10,900 bases of DNA, taken from the NCBI GenBank assembly GCA_035534895.1, contig DATLRC010000009.1:1-10900 (forward strand). Reading direction: 5' to 3'. The translations under genes were made by a program, and so were the position numbers. This DNA is from DATLRC01 sp035534895. Its GTDB lineage: Bacteria; Patescibacteriota; Saccharimonadia; Saccharimonadales; UBA4665. This document shows positions 1 through 4,484 of this stretch, one piece after another. The notes under the pieces were generated by a model. The model was not told the origin of the DNA, did not search any database, and was given only the letters and a program-made list of their open reading frames with translations. Position 1 is the first letter of the stretch; the number at the start of each line of letters is the position of its first letter.

Positions 1-57
1 ACTTCTGTAGTTTGCTATGGCAGGTGCTACAGTACCTAAAGCCTCGTTGTTTCATGC

Positions 58-85
58 ATAAGTAATGCCTGGTGACATTACTTAT
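58..85. repeat. Perfect 10-bp inverted repeat (hairpin)
   Basis: ATAAGTAATG (58-67) is exactly complementary to CATTACTTAT (76-85), with an 8-nt loop. Neither strand has a T-run after the stem, so it does not look like an intrinsic terminator. It may be an RNA 3'-end structure of a gene left of the window, or an operator. Confidence 0.45.
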
Positions 86-97
86 TGCTAATTAACA

Positions 98-143
98 GAG
101 AGAAAATGGCCTAAAAACCAACACGTTTTTGCCGGTTACTCTC
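98..143 (-). terminator. Imperfect long hairpin downstream of the HTH-HAD gene
   Basis: Three blocks pair in nested order: GAGAG (98-102) with CTCTC (139-143), GGC (108-110) with GCC (131-133), and AAAAAC (113-118) with GTTTTT (125-130). The structure lies about 25 nt past the stop of the minus-strand gene at 169, where a terminator is expected. No clean T-tract follows, so assignment as a terminator is inference. Confidence 0.3.
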
Positions 144-168
144 GTTTTTCAACTTCTGCCTAAAAGAT

Positions 169-1014
169 CTAGGCTGGCTCAAGTGCTTGTTTTAGTTTCT
201 CGGCCGACTCCTCGGGTTGATAGCCATCAAACCACAGCACATGCCAACCCATCTTTTCAGCTGTCATAAGATTAGAGCGCGTATCGTCTATCAGCAGGAT
301 TTCCTGCGGTGGGCAGCCAGCTTTTTCTTGGGCTATCTCAAAGATTTGTTGCTCCGGTTTGATTACTCCCAGCTCTGAGGAATCAATAATCACATCATAG
401 ACTATGTTGGGGATGATTTTTTTATCACGCATGACCTGCACCTGCCCAGCCATAATGTTGGTTAATATACCAACTTTGTAGCGTTCTGAAGCCCATTTTA
501 ATAGTTTCTGGGCCTCTGGTACTGGCTCAATAACAGACATATATTCGTTAAGCCAATCAATTTGCTTAAGTCCCAATCTCTCGGCTATGGCCAGATTAAA
601 ATCACTCATGCTCATAGTGCCCCGACAAGCAGCATCGTTATAGTGCCAAAAGGCGCCTTCAACAACGTCAATTGGGCGAGAAGATAACTGAGCCAGATTA
701 GTAAAGGCTCTGTGGTAAGAGCGCACCAGACAGCCATTTAGATCAAAGTAGATAAAACTAGCCCCGCCTTTAGTTTTGTGGAATATTCGTTGGGGCAGGG
801 AAGCTGAAGAAATACCGAGTAGGGCGTCTAGGCTGCTGCCAAGTGCTCTGGCGATAGCCTGTACCGTAAAAATTGAAGGGGACTTAATTGCCCCTCGTTC
901 AATCTTTGCCAAAGTTGAAAAACTGAGGTTGGCTTTGCTGCACAACTGTTGTTGAGTTAGTCCAGCAACTTGCCGCGCCTTTTGTAAGCGTTTCCCCAGC
1001 CCCTTCTCATCCAT
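169..1014 (-). CDS. XRE-family HTH fused to HAD-like domain (variant motif I)
   Basis: Predicted cytoplasmic DNA-binding regulator of 281 residues, or 283 if it starts at 1020 (residue numbers here use 283). Residues about 7-70 form an XRE/Cro-type helix-turn-helix (GLTQQQLCSKANLS, TLAKIERG). Residues about 88-275 are a HAD-superfamily fold: motif I FDLNGCL with D93, motif II LTN with T187, motif III K221 in IKPEQ, motif IV LIDD with D245/D246. Motif I normally reads DxD in phosphatases; here the second, general acid/base Asp is Asn95, so phosphatase activity may be lost or altered. My inference is that the HAD part binds a phosphorylated ligand and controls the HTH. The start at 1014 is preferred because a -10-like TATGAT ends 6 nt upstream, while the ATG at 1020 touches that box; neither start has a Shine-Dalgarno site. 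It is a single gene with no partner on its strand. Confidence 0.88.
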   Translation of the reverse strand: MDEKGLGKRLQKARQVAGLTQQQLCSKANLSFSTLAKIERGAIKSPSIFTVQAIARALGSSLDALLGISSASLPQRIFHKTKGGASFIYFDLNGCLVRSYHRAFTNLAQLSSRPIDVVEGAFWHYNDAACRGTMSMSDFNLAIAERLGLKQIDWLNEYMSVIEPVPEAQKLLKWASERYKVGILTNIMAGQVQVMRDKKIIPNIVYDVIIDSSELGVIKPEQQIFEIAQEKAGCPPQEILLIDDTRSNLMTAEKMGWHVLWFDGYQPEESAEKLKQALEPA

Positions 1015-1020
1015 GGCCAT

Positions 1021-1049
1021 ATCATATCAACTCAATGGCCGTTATCCAA
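1021..1049 (-). promoter_or_regulatory. Promoter of HTH-HAD gene, leaderless geometry
   Basis: On the minus strand TTGGAT (1049-1044) is followed after 17 nt by TATGAT (1026-1021). The -10 matches 5/6 of the consensus; the -35 matches only 3/6. Transcription would begin about at the ATG at 1014, giving an mRNA without a leader. Confidence 0.4.
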
Positions 1050-1086
1050 GCCAAATGTAGCACTATGTGGCTATCTGAAATTAGCC

Positions 1087-1269
1087 TTAATGAATCTTGA
1101 TCACCCAGCGTAACAGAGTCCAGATGACAATAAAGACTACAACAAAGATAGCGCCGACAAGGGTCCATACTCTTTGCGAGTTTCCGTAACCAACTCGTCG
1201 ACCCATTTTTGAGTAGACCCAGGCCGCCGCACCAGCCGCAATAAACAGGGAAGTCAGCGTATCCGTCAT
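1087..1269 (-). CDS. Small two-helix membrane protein
   Basis: Sixty residues, function unknown. Two hydrophobic stretches (about 5-20 and 34-56) flank a basic loop containing KMGRRVGYG, so by the positive-inside rule the loop is probably cytoplasmic and both ends external. It starts 11 nt after the stop of the HIT gene on the same strand, so the two are probably co-transcribed. No Shine-Dalgarno site is visible, so translation may be coupled to the upstream gene. The length, the two clean membrane segments and the tight spacing support a real gene; no family is recognised. Confidence 0.65.
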   Translation of the reverse strand: MTDTLTSLFIAAGAAAWVYSKMGRRVGYGNSQRVWTLVGAIFVVVFIVIWTLLRWVIKIH

Positions 1270-1280
1270 TGAGATTAAGT

Positions 1281-1676
1281 TTACTGGAAAGCCAGTTTTT
1301 TTGCTATTGCTTCTAGTGTAGCGTTATCTGGAGTGGTCTCTTTATCTGCAACTCGTCGATACTCTTCTAGAGTCGAGAAGGGGATAAGATGAATATGGGC
1401 ATGTGGCACGTCAACACCAACAACTTGTTCGCCAACAAATGGAGACCTTAAGACCTCTCGAATCTGGCAGGCTACTTTTTTAGCGGTAGACATCACCGCC
1501 TGATAATCTTCGTCAGCCAGATCCCATAGAAAAGCAACCTGTTTCTTGGGTATGACTAAAGTATGTCCTGGCTGTACGGGGTGAATATCTAGGAAGGCTA
1601 GGGTTTTACTGTCTTCATAAATTCTATAACAGGGAATCTGGCCCTTTATAATCTTTGTGAAAATACTATCTTCCAT
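1281..1676 (-). CDS. HIT family protein (histidine-triad nucleotide hydrolase)
   Basis: A 131-residue HIT-superfamily protein. Residues 1-50 show the typical opening (SIFTKIIKGQIPC, then an FLDIHPVQPGHTLVIPK-type strand). The signature triad is PHAHIHLIP, with H92, H94 and H96; in HINT-type enzymes the middle histidine (H94) is the nucleophile that forms the nucleotidyl intermediate. Family members hydrolyse nucleoside phosphoramidates or dinucleoside polyphosphates; the physiological substrate cannot be read from the sequence. The length is normal for a bacterial HIT protein. It is the first gene of a two-gene unit with the 60-residue membrane protein. A TATACT box ends 9 nt before the ATG and there is no Shine-Dalgarno site, suggesting a leaderless or nearly leaderless mRNA. 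Confidence 0.95.
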   Translation of the reverse strand: MEDSIFTKIIKGQIPCYRIYEDSKTLAFLDIHPVQPGHTLVIPKKQVAFLWDLADEDYQAVMSTAKKVACQIREVLRSPFVGEQVVGVDVPHAHIHLIPFSTLEEYRRVADKETTPDNATLEAIAKKLAFQ

Positions 1677-1685
1677 AATCTTTTA

Positions 1686-1691
1686 AGTATA
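1686..1691 (-). promoter_or_regulatory. -10 box of HIT gene
   Basis: TATACT on the minus strand (5/6 match) lies 9 nt before the ATG at 1676. No convincing -35 hexamer is seen 16-18 nt further up. Transcription would begin 2-3 nt before the start codon. Confidence 0.4.
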
Positions 1692-1719
1692 GCGGTTGGC
1701 ACAATAGCTACTTGGCAGT

Positions 1720-1751
1720 AAGAAAGCCCTTGGTTTCCATTGTGAAAGGGC
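1720..1751 (-). terminator. Terminator of tRNA-Ser(CGA)
   Basis: Read on the minus strand, GCCCTT (1751-1746) pairs with AAGGGC (1731-1726) across a 14-nt loop and is followed by TTTCTT. It begins 18 nt beyond the tRNA 3' end, the expected place for an intrinsic terminator. Confidence 0.45.
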
Positions 1752-1768
1752 AGAGGTGGCCCAAGAAC

Positions 1769-1858
1769 TGGCGGAGAGGGTGGGAGTTGAACCCACGAGG
1801 GGATTACTCCCCAACCGATTTTCGAAACCAGCGCCATAGGCCACTAGGCGACCTCTCC
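1769..1858 (-). tRNA. tRNA-Ser (anticodon CGA)
   Basis: A 90-nt class II tRNA with encoded CCA (1771-1769) and discriminator G. The seven-bp acceptor GGAGAGG/CCTCTCC is perfect. The anticodon loop TTCGAAA places CGA at 1824-1822, reading UCG. The long variable arm is GC-rich (GGGGA paired with TCCCC), as in serine tRNAs, and the T-arm reads GTGGG-TTCAACT-CCCAC. An A/T-rich stretch with TAAAAT (1874-1869) lies 10 nt upstream and is a possible -10 box. Confidence 0.95.
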
Positions 1859-2209
1859 TTAGAGTTTAATTTTAACAGCTGCCTTTTACTTTTTTACTTA
1901 GAATATTGGAGCATACTTGGCCAGCCAGATAAAGAGTAGTCTGCTTTAATAACGATTGGTCCCGAACCCAGCCACAAAATTAAGATTTGCAACCTAATCC
2001 CTTATAACCAGATCTCCAGGTTTATCTGGTCCTGAAATCAATGCTCGGTAAAACACGGGTTCTAACAAAAAATTAGTCTTGCAATACTGAATATGTTAGA
2101 ATTACCTCTGTTGCTGTGTCATAAATGGGAGAAACAGTACTGCTATTCTAATTGAGGGACTATAAGCGATTACACTACTTAAGACTGTAGTCAACGTTTC
2201 CAGAATTAC
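1859..2209. other. 351-nt intergenic region between divergent tRNA genes
   Basis: I find no credible coding sequence on either strand here. Long open frames that overlap it run antisense into the two tRNAs and are artefacts. It holds the upstream regions of tRNA-Ser(CGA) on the minus strand and tRNA-Arg on the plus strand, and one clear hairpin at 2007-2030. No -35/-10 pair for tRNA-Arg stands out. Confidence 0.6.
2007..2030. repeat. 7-bp perfect hairpin in intergenic region
   Basis: ACCAGAT (2007-2013) pairs with ATCTGGT (2024-2030) around a 10-nt loop. There is no T-tract on either side. Function unknown. Confidence 0.35.
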
Positions 2210-2286
2210 GCGCGCGTAGCTCAGCTGGATAGAGCGTCGGCTTGCGGAGCCGAAGGTCGTAGGTTCGAATCCTGTCGCGCGTACCA
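2210..2286 (+). tRNA. tRNA-Arg (anticodon GCG)
   Basis: A 77-nt tRNA with encoded CCA (2284-2286) and discriminator A. The acceptor is GCGCGCG paired with CGCGCGT, with a G1-U72 wobble. The D-stem GCTC/GAGC, anticodon stem TCGGC/GCCGA and T-arm GTAGG-TTCGAAT-CCTGT all fold. The anticodon loop TTGCGGA places GCG at 2244-2246, reading CGC (and CGU by wobble). Most bacteria read these codons with an ACG tRNA edited to inosine by TadA, so a genomic GCG is uncommon. The toxin gene on the other strand ends one base beyond the CCA. Confidence 0.95.
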
Positions 2287-2287
2287 T

Positions 2288-2563
2288 TTAATTGTACAGC
2301 CCTTTATATACGTCTTTACGATGTCGAACTCTTATAACTAGAATCAGTAGTTCATTTTTGTAAATCCGATAAACGATTCGGTAAACCCCTTTCCTTATAC
2401 GATAGATATTATTGGAGCCTTTAATCTTTTTTGAATCATCTGGTATAGGATTTATGTATAGGCCATTGATTATGTCCACAATACTATCTCGTAACTCTTT
2501 ACTAGGAAGTTTACGAATTTCTTTTTGGGCAGAGTTTTTAATCTTAACTTTATAGGAGGCCAT
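2288..2563 (-). CDS. RelE/ParE-family toxin
   Basis: A 91-residue member of the RelE/ParE superfamily, whose RelE branch cleaves mRNA in the ribosomal A site while ParE inhibits gyrase. Visible features are the helical N-terminal half (SAQKEIRKLPSKELRDSIVDII), the basic stretch K45, K46, K48, the strands YRIRKGVYRIVYRI (R55, R57, R62), and the C-terminal VIRVRHRKDVY with H81, R82, K83 and Y86. The basic C-terminus ending in HRKxVY favours RelE-type RNase activity. Its ATG lies inside the antitoxin gene (14-nt overlap) and has only a weak ribosome site, so translation is probably coupled to the antitoxin. The gene ends one base from the tRNA-Arg CCA. Confidence 0.92.
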   Translation of the reverse strand: MASYKVKIKNSAQKEIRKLPSKELRDSIVDIINGLYINPIPDDSKKIKGSNNIYRIRKGVYRIVYRIYKNELLILVIRVRHRKDVYKGLYN

Positions 2564-2768
2564 CAGCTTTAAGCTCTTTAACGAATAAGTGGAAGTCTAT
2601 AGCAGATTCATTCTCACGTTCTTTAACAATTTGGAGGTCTTCCAAGTCCTCAAGCACTTGTTCCTTTACTGCATCTTCAATTACGGAAGAAACGGACTCG
2701 CCACATTCAGCAGCTCGTATCCTCAAAGCTTTATATATTTTATCGTTAAGGGTGATGGTAGTACGCAT
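2550..2768 (-). CDS. Ribbon-helix-helix antitoxin (CopG/RelB type)
   Basis: 72 residues. The N-terminal MRTTITLNDKIYKALRIRA followed by SVSSVIEDAVKEQV is a ribbon-helix-helix DNA-binding fold, expected to dimerise and repress its own promoter. The acidic and helical C-terminus (residues 38-72, ending FHLFVKELKADGLL) is the likely toxin-binding segment. It is the first gene of the operon, and the toxin follows with a 14-nt overlap, the usual type II order. The start is supported by an AAGGAG Shine-Dalgarno site (2779-2774) 5 nt from the ATG. Confidence 0.9.
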   Translation of the reverse strand: MRTTITLNDKIYKALRIRAAECGESVSSVIEDAVKEQVLEDLEDLQIVKERENESAIDFHLFVKELKADGLL

Positions 2769-2788
2769 AACTGCTCCTTATCTAACGT

Positions 2789-2821
2789 AACTAGTATAGC
2801 ATAGTTGCATCAATACATCTA
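2789..2821 (-). promoter_or_regulatory. Promoter and possible operator of the RelBE-type pair
   Basis: TATACT (2798-2793) is a good -10 box; TAGATG (2821-2816) sits 17 nt upstream as a weak -35. The box is bracketed by AACTA (2789-2793) and TAGTT (2802-2806), an inverted repeat that could bind the ribbon-helix-helix dimer. The nine bases TATACTAGT here also occur at the VapBC promoter. Confidence 0.45.
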
Positions 2822-2870
2822 TATGCTTGATCTATCCCCCTATATGATTCAGATAGATTAACAAGGTTCT

Positions 2871-2886
2871 ACTACCGCTCGGTAGT
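2871..2886. repeat. Perfect 6-bp hairpin with 4-nt loop
   Basis: ACTACC (2871-2876) and GGTAGT (2881-2886) pair around GCTC. It lies midway between the two divergent toxin-antitoxin promoters. No T-tract; role unknown. Confidence 0.35.
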
Positions 2887-2930
2887 TACTGGGCTAGATT
2901 TGGCAGAGGTGATACTTCAAATGTTTCATG

Positions 2931-2958
2931 CCACCTCAACAATTCACTCTTGAGGCGG
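2931..2958. repeat. Hairpin between divergent toxin-antitoxin modules
   Basis: CCTCAA (2934-2939) pairs with TTGAGG (2950-2955), and after one mismatch CC (2931-2932) pairs with GG (2957-2958). The loop is 10 nt. No T-run on either side. It could be a relic of an insulating element; function unknown. Confidence 0.3.
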
Positions 2959-2997
2959 TTCCAAGCGAGAAACGTAAGGTGTACCACTAATTTAGGT

Positions 2998-3036
2998 TTG
3001 ACATATTACGTAGAGTATATATACTAGTAATTACTA
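2998..3036 (+). promoter_or_regulatory. VapBC promoter with tandem palindromic operators
   Basis: A perfect -35 TTGACA (2998-3003) is followed after 16 nt by TATACT (3020-3025). Two perfect 12-bp palindromes share one base: AGTATATATACT (3014-3025), covering the -10, and TAGTAATTACTA (3025-3036), reaching the start codon. They present four AGTA/TACT half-sites in a row, as expected for cooperative autorepression by the AbrB-type antitoxin. Only 10 nt separate the -10 from the ATG, so the leader is about 3 nt. Confidence 0.7.
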
Positions 3037-3302
3037 TGAATAGTTACACTGCCACGATAATTAAAACAGGGAATTCTTACGCCCTGCGAGTGCCAAAAGA
3101 ATATATTGAGCGATCAAGCTTAGAACTAGGACAAAAGATTCAAGTTGGCGCACCTATTACTGTACCAAAACAACATGATCCTAAAGCTGTTAAGAGGGCT
3201 ATTAGAAACTTGCAACAAATTGGCGCCTTTCGAACAATTAAGGACCCCGTAGCTTGGCAGCGCGAAATCCGTAAGGATCGCCCCCTTCCTGGAAGGAATT
3301 AG
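3036..3302 (+). CDS. vapB: VapB-type antitoxin with AbrB-like N-terminus
   Basis: 88 residues. Residues about 3-40 (TATIIKTGNSYALRVPKEYIERSSLELGQKIQV) form a SpoVT/AbrB swapped-hairpin DNA-binding fold. The C-terminus, ending DPVAWQREIRKDRPLPGRN, is the tail by which such antitoxins usually bind and block a PIN toxin. It acts as a dimer on its own promoter, where two adjacent palindromes overlap the -10 and the start codon. No Shine-Dalgarno site precedes the ATG, consistent with a nearly leaderless mRNA. The toxin gene follows 5 nt after the stop. Confidence 0.9.
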   Translation: MNSYTATIIKTGNSYALRVPKEYIERSSLELGQKIQVGAPITVPKQHDPKAVKRAIRNLQQIGAFRTIKDPVAWQREIRKDRPLPGRN

Positions 3303-3307
3303 ATTTG

Positions 3308-3670
3308 ATGGTCTGCTTTGATACAAACATTATTATTTATCTTGGTAATGGAATTCTAAACGGAGATGTCATTGGTAATGAACCTATCTGTTACGCCTCG
3401 GTTACACTAATTGAATCTCTTGGCTACCCAGACATACTGTCGGCCGAAGAACAAAGACTCAAAGAACTGTTTGCTACAATGACCGAGATTCCACTTAGTG
3501 AGCCTGTTCTACAAACTGCAATACAACTCAGGCAGTTGAAAAAAATGAGTCTTGGAGATTCCATAGTTGCAGCTACAGCCCTAGAAAACGGCAAGGTTTT
3601 GTGGACAGTAAACACAGATGACTTCCGCCATATTGAAAATCTGAAATTAGTTAACCCCTTGCAAGCTTAA
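3308..3670 (+). CDS. vapC: VapC-type PIN-domain ribonuclease toxin
   Basis: 120 residues from the ATG at 3308; a TTG at 3305 would add one. PIN-domain toxins are Mg-dependent RNases that cut tRNA or rRNA. The acidic residues of the active site are all visible: D5 (VCFDTN), E36 (LIESLG), D84 (LGDSIVAAT) and D104/D105 (VNTDDF), numbered from 3308. The toxin therefore looks intact. The ATG start is supported by GGAAGG (3291-3296) 11 nt upstream, inside the end of the antitoxin gene. It forms a two-gene operon with VapB; the target RNA cannot be read from the sequence. Confidence 0.92.
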   Translation: MVCFDTNIIIYLGNGILNGDVIGNEPICYASVTLIESLGYPDILSAEEQRLKELFATMTEIPLSEPVLQTAIQLRQLKKMSLGDSIVAATALENGKVLWTVNTDDFRHIENLKLVNPLQA

Positions 3671-3705
3671 CGTCATTCTAACCTCAGCCAGCGTGCTGTA
3701 CCAAA

Positions 3706-3734
3706 TTTAGATTTGATATGCGCTGTGCTATCAT
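3706..3734 (+). promoter_or_regulatory. Extended -10 promoter of 36-residue gene
   Basis: TTTAGA (3706-3711), a 17-nt spacer, then TATCAT (3729-3734) preceded by TGC (an extended -10). Predicted transcription start is near 3741, at the Shine-Dalgarno site of the small gene at 3756. Confidence 0.5.
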
Positions 3735-3755
3735 AGAGTTGGAAGGGGGTGTAGA

Positions 3756-3866
3756 ATGACACAGCTAACTTCAGTGCCGCGGTATTACATCCGTGACGCC
3801 GAAACCAATGAAATGTGGTGCTTCGACGCTCGATACTTCGGCGGAACAATATTTCCGGCAAATTGA
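3756..3866 (+). CDS. Small protein, 36 residues, unknown
   Basis: Reads MTQLTSVPRYYIRDAETNEM, then WCFDARYFGGTIFPAN, and stops at TGA. It is soluble-looking and rich in aromatic residues (W, three Y, three F), with one Cys. The purine run GGAAGGGGG (3741-3749) lies 6 nt before the ATG, and an extended -10 promoter sits just upstream, so expression signals are stronger than chance for so short a frame. A weak hairpin with T-run follows at 3893. It matches no family I recognise. The minus-strand open frame over the same bases has no comparable signals. Confidence 0.5.
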   Translation: MTQLTSVPRYYIRDAETNEMWCFDARYFGGTIFPAN

Positions 3867-3871
3867 GTTTT

Positions 3872-3916
3872 AGTTAAATTTAACTTTTTGGCAAGAGTGC
3901 TGTTAATGGCTCTTTT
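3872..3916 (+). terminator. Candidate terminator after 36-residue gene
   Basis: Two overlapping signals: the 14-bp palindrome AGTTAAATTTAACT (3872-3885) followed by four T, and AAGAGT (3893-3898) pairing with GCTCTT (3909-3914, one G-U pair) followed by TT. Both stems are weak. Confidence 0.35.
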
Positions 3917-3922
3917 CATAGA

Positions 3923-3950
3923 TTGCAACTATTTATCTAGAGAAGATACT
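3923..3950 (+). promoter_or_regulatory. Promoter of 58-residue membrane gene
   Basis: TTGCAA (3923-3928), 16-nt spacer, GATACT (3945-3950). Each hexamer matches 4/6 of the consensus. The AGGAG Shine-Dalgarno site lies about 10 nt downstream. Confidence 0.4.
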
Positions 3951-3972
3951 CTAACCACAAAGGAGATTTTAG

Positions 3973-4149
3973 ATGAACCCTAGTACTGAACAACCAGACC
4001 AAGCACCAAAGAAAAATGGGAGCTATGGCAGCCGACCTAAATGGCATTGGGCATTACTGTACGTAATACTAGCAATTGTTGTTTATGGACTTATCTTCTT
4101 AATCTTTTTCCATCACGGAGGAAGTAGTACTAGCAGCTCGGGCTATTAG
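3973..4149 (+). CDS. Small single-pass membrane protein, 58 residues
   Basis: Reads MNPSTEQPDQAPKKNGSYGS, then RPKWHWALLYVILAIVVYG, then LIFLIFFHHGGSSTSSSGY. A polar, proline-rich N-terminus with basic residues precedes one membrane helix (about 26-46); the short tail HHGGSSTSSSGY is Gly/Ser-rich. The basic residues before the helix suggest an inside N-terminus and outside tail. An AAAGGAG site lies 7 nt before the ATG. Function unknown; it could be a small envelope or regulatory membrane peptide. Promoter, ribosome site and a clean hydrophobic segment make it convincing despite its size. Confidence 0.7.
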   Translation: MNPSTEQPDQAPKKNGSYGSRPKWHWALLYVILAIVVYGLIFLIFFHHGGSSTSSSGY

Positions 4150-4152
4150 TTG

Positions 4153-4206
4153 TTGACAATATAAATTCATTTTTAGATTTTACTTTTGACATTTAAGTTA
4201 TTGACT
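4153..4206 (+). other. Cluster of three -35-like hexamers
   Basis: TTGACA at 4153-4158, TTGACA at 4186-4191 and TTGACT at 4201-4206. None has a clear -10 box at the right distance (only TAGATT, 16 nt from the first, is passable). They lie in the 159-nt gap between two small genes. A short non-coding transcript is possible but unproven. Confidence 0.2.
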
Positions 4207-4288
4207 CTGGCTGCCATGGCCATAAGCAACAAACCTTATCTGTAAAATTTCTTATAGTTTAGGACTTCCTTTGGTTTTATGATGTACA

Positions 4289-4294
4289 TACAAT
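4289..4294 (+). promoter_or_regulatory. -10 box of 26-residue gene
   Basis: TACAAT (5/6 match) lies 14 nt before the ATG at 4309, with the Shine-Dalgarno site between them. No good -35 is seen. Confidence 0.35.
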
Positions 4295-4308
4295 GAAGGG
4301 AGAAATAA

Positions 4309-4389
4309 ATGAAGCTTTTCCGCATACCTAACTGGCACAGCAAAAGCAACAAAACGCCTAGACTATGGCATGGCTACATTGTCTACTGA
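4309..4389 (+). CDS. Small peptide, 26 residues, with own terminator
   Basis: Reads MKLFRIPNWHSKSNKT, then PRLWHGYIVY, ending in TGA. It is basic (K, R, H) and has two Trp; no membrane helix. GAAGGGAG sits 6 nt before the ATG, a strong ribosome site. The frame is followed 37 nt later by a 12-bp terminator, so -10 box, ribosome site, frame and terminator form a complete unit of about 180 nt. The next gene is on the other strand, which argues against an attenuator leader peptide. It could be a small functional peptide or a small RNA that also encodes one. Confidence 0.5.
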   Translation: MKLFRIPNWHSKSNKTPRLWHGYIVY

Positions 4390-4426
4390 GCATCTTGTAC
4401 ACCCTATAGATCTCCCGTACATTGTT

Positions 4427-4467
4427 AGAGCTTCTACTTAAAGTTTTGAGCAGTAGAAGCTCTTTTT
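4427..4467 (+). terminator. Strong intrinsic terminator
   Basis: AGAGCTTCTACT (4427-4438) is perfectly complementary to AGTAGAAGCTCT (4452-4463), a 12-bp stem with a 13-nt loop, followed by TTTT then G. The T-run is only on the plus strand, so it ends the transcript of the small gene at 4309. It lies 17 nt from the end of the convergent YihY-type gene. Confidence 0.85.
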
Positions 4468-4484
4468 GTTAGTTTAACTGTCTG

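Noticed and set aside
1646..1939. Open frames on both strands over tRNA-Ser(CGA)
   Set aside because: Both run through the tRNA; the plus-strand one contains the WELNPRG-type antisense-tRNA artefact. No ribosome sites.
2102..2287. Minus-strand open frame of 61 codons over tRNA-Arg
   Set aside because: Its N-terminus (ATGFEPTTFGSASRR-type) is the translation of the antisense of a tRNA, a familiar false gene. The tRNA folds perfectly on the other strand.
2210..3100. Integrated element bounded by att repeats at tRNA-Arg
   Set aside because: No second copy of the tRNA 3' end and no integrase gene were seen in the window; only the tight spacing is suggestive.
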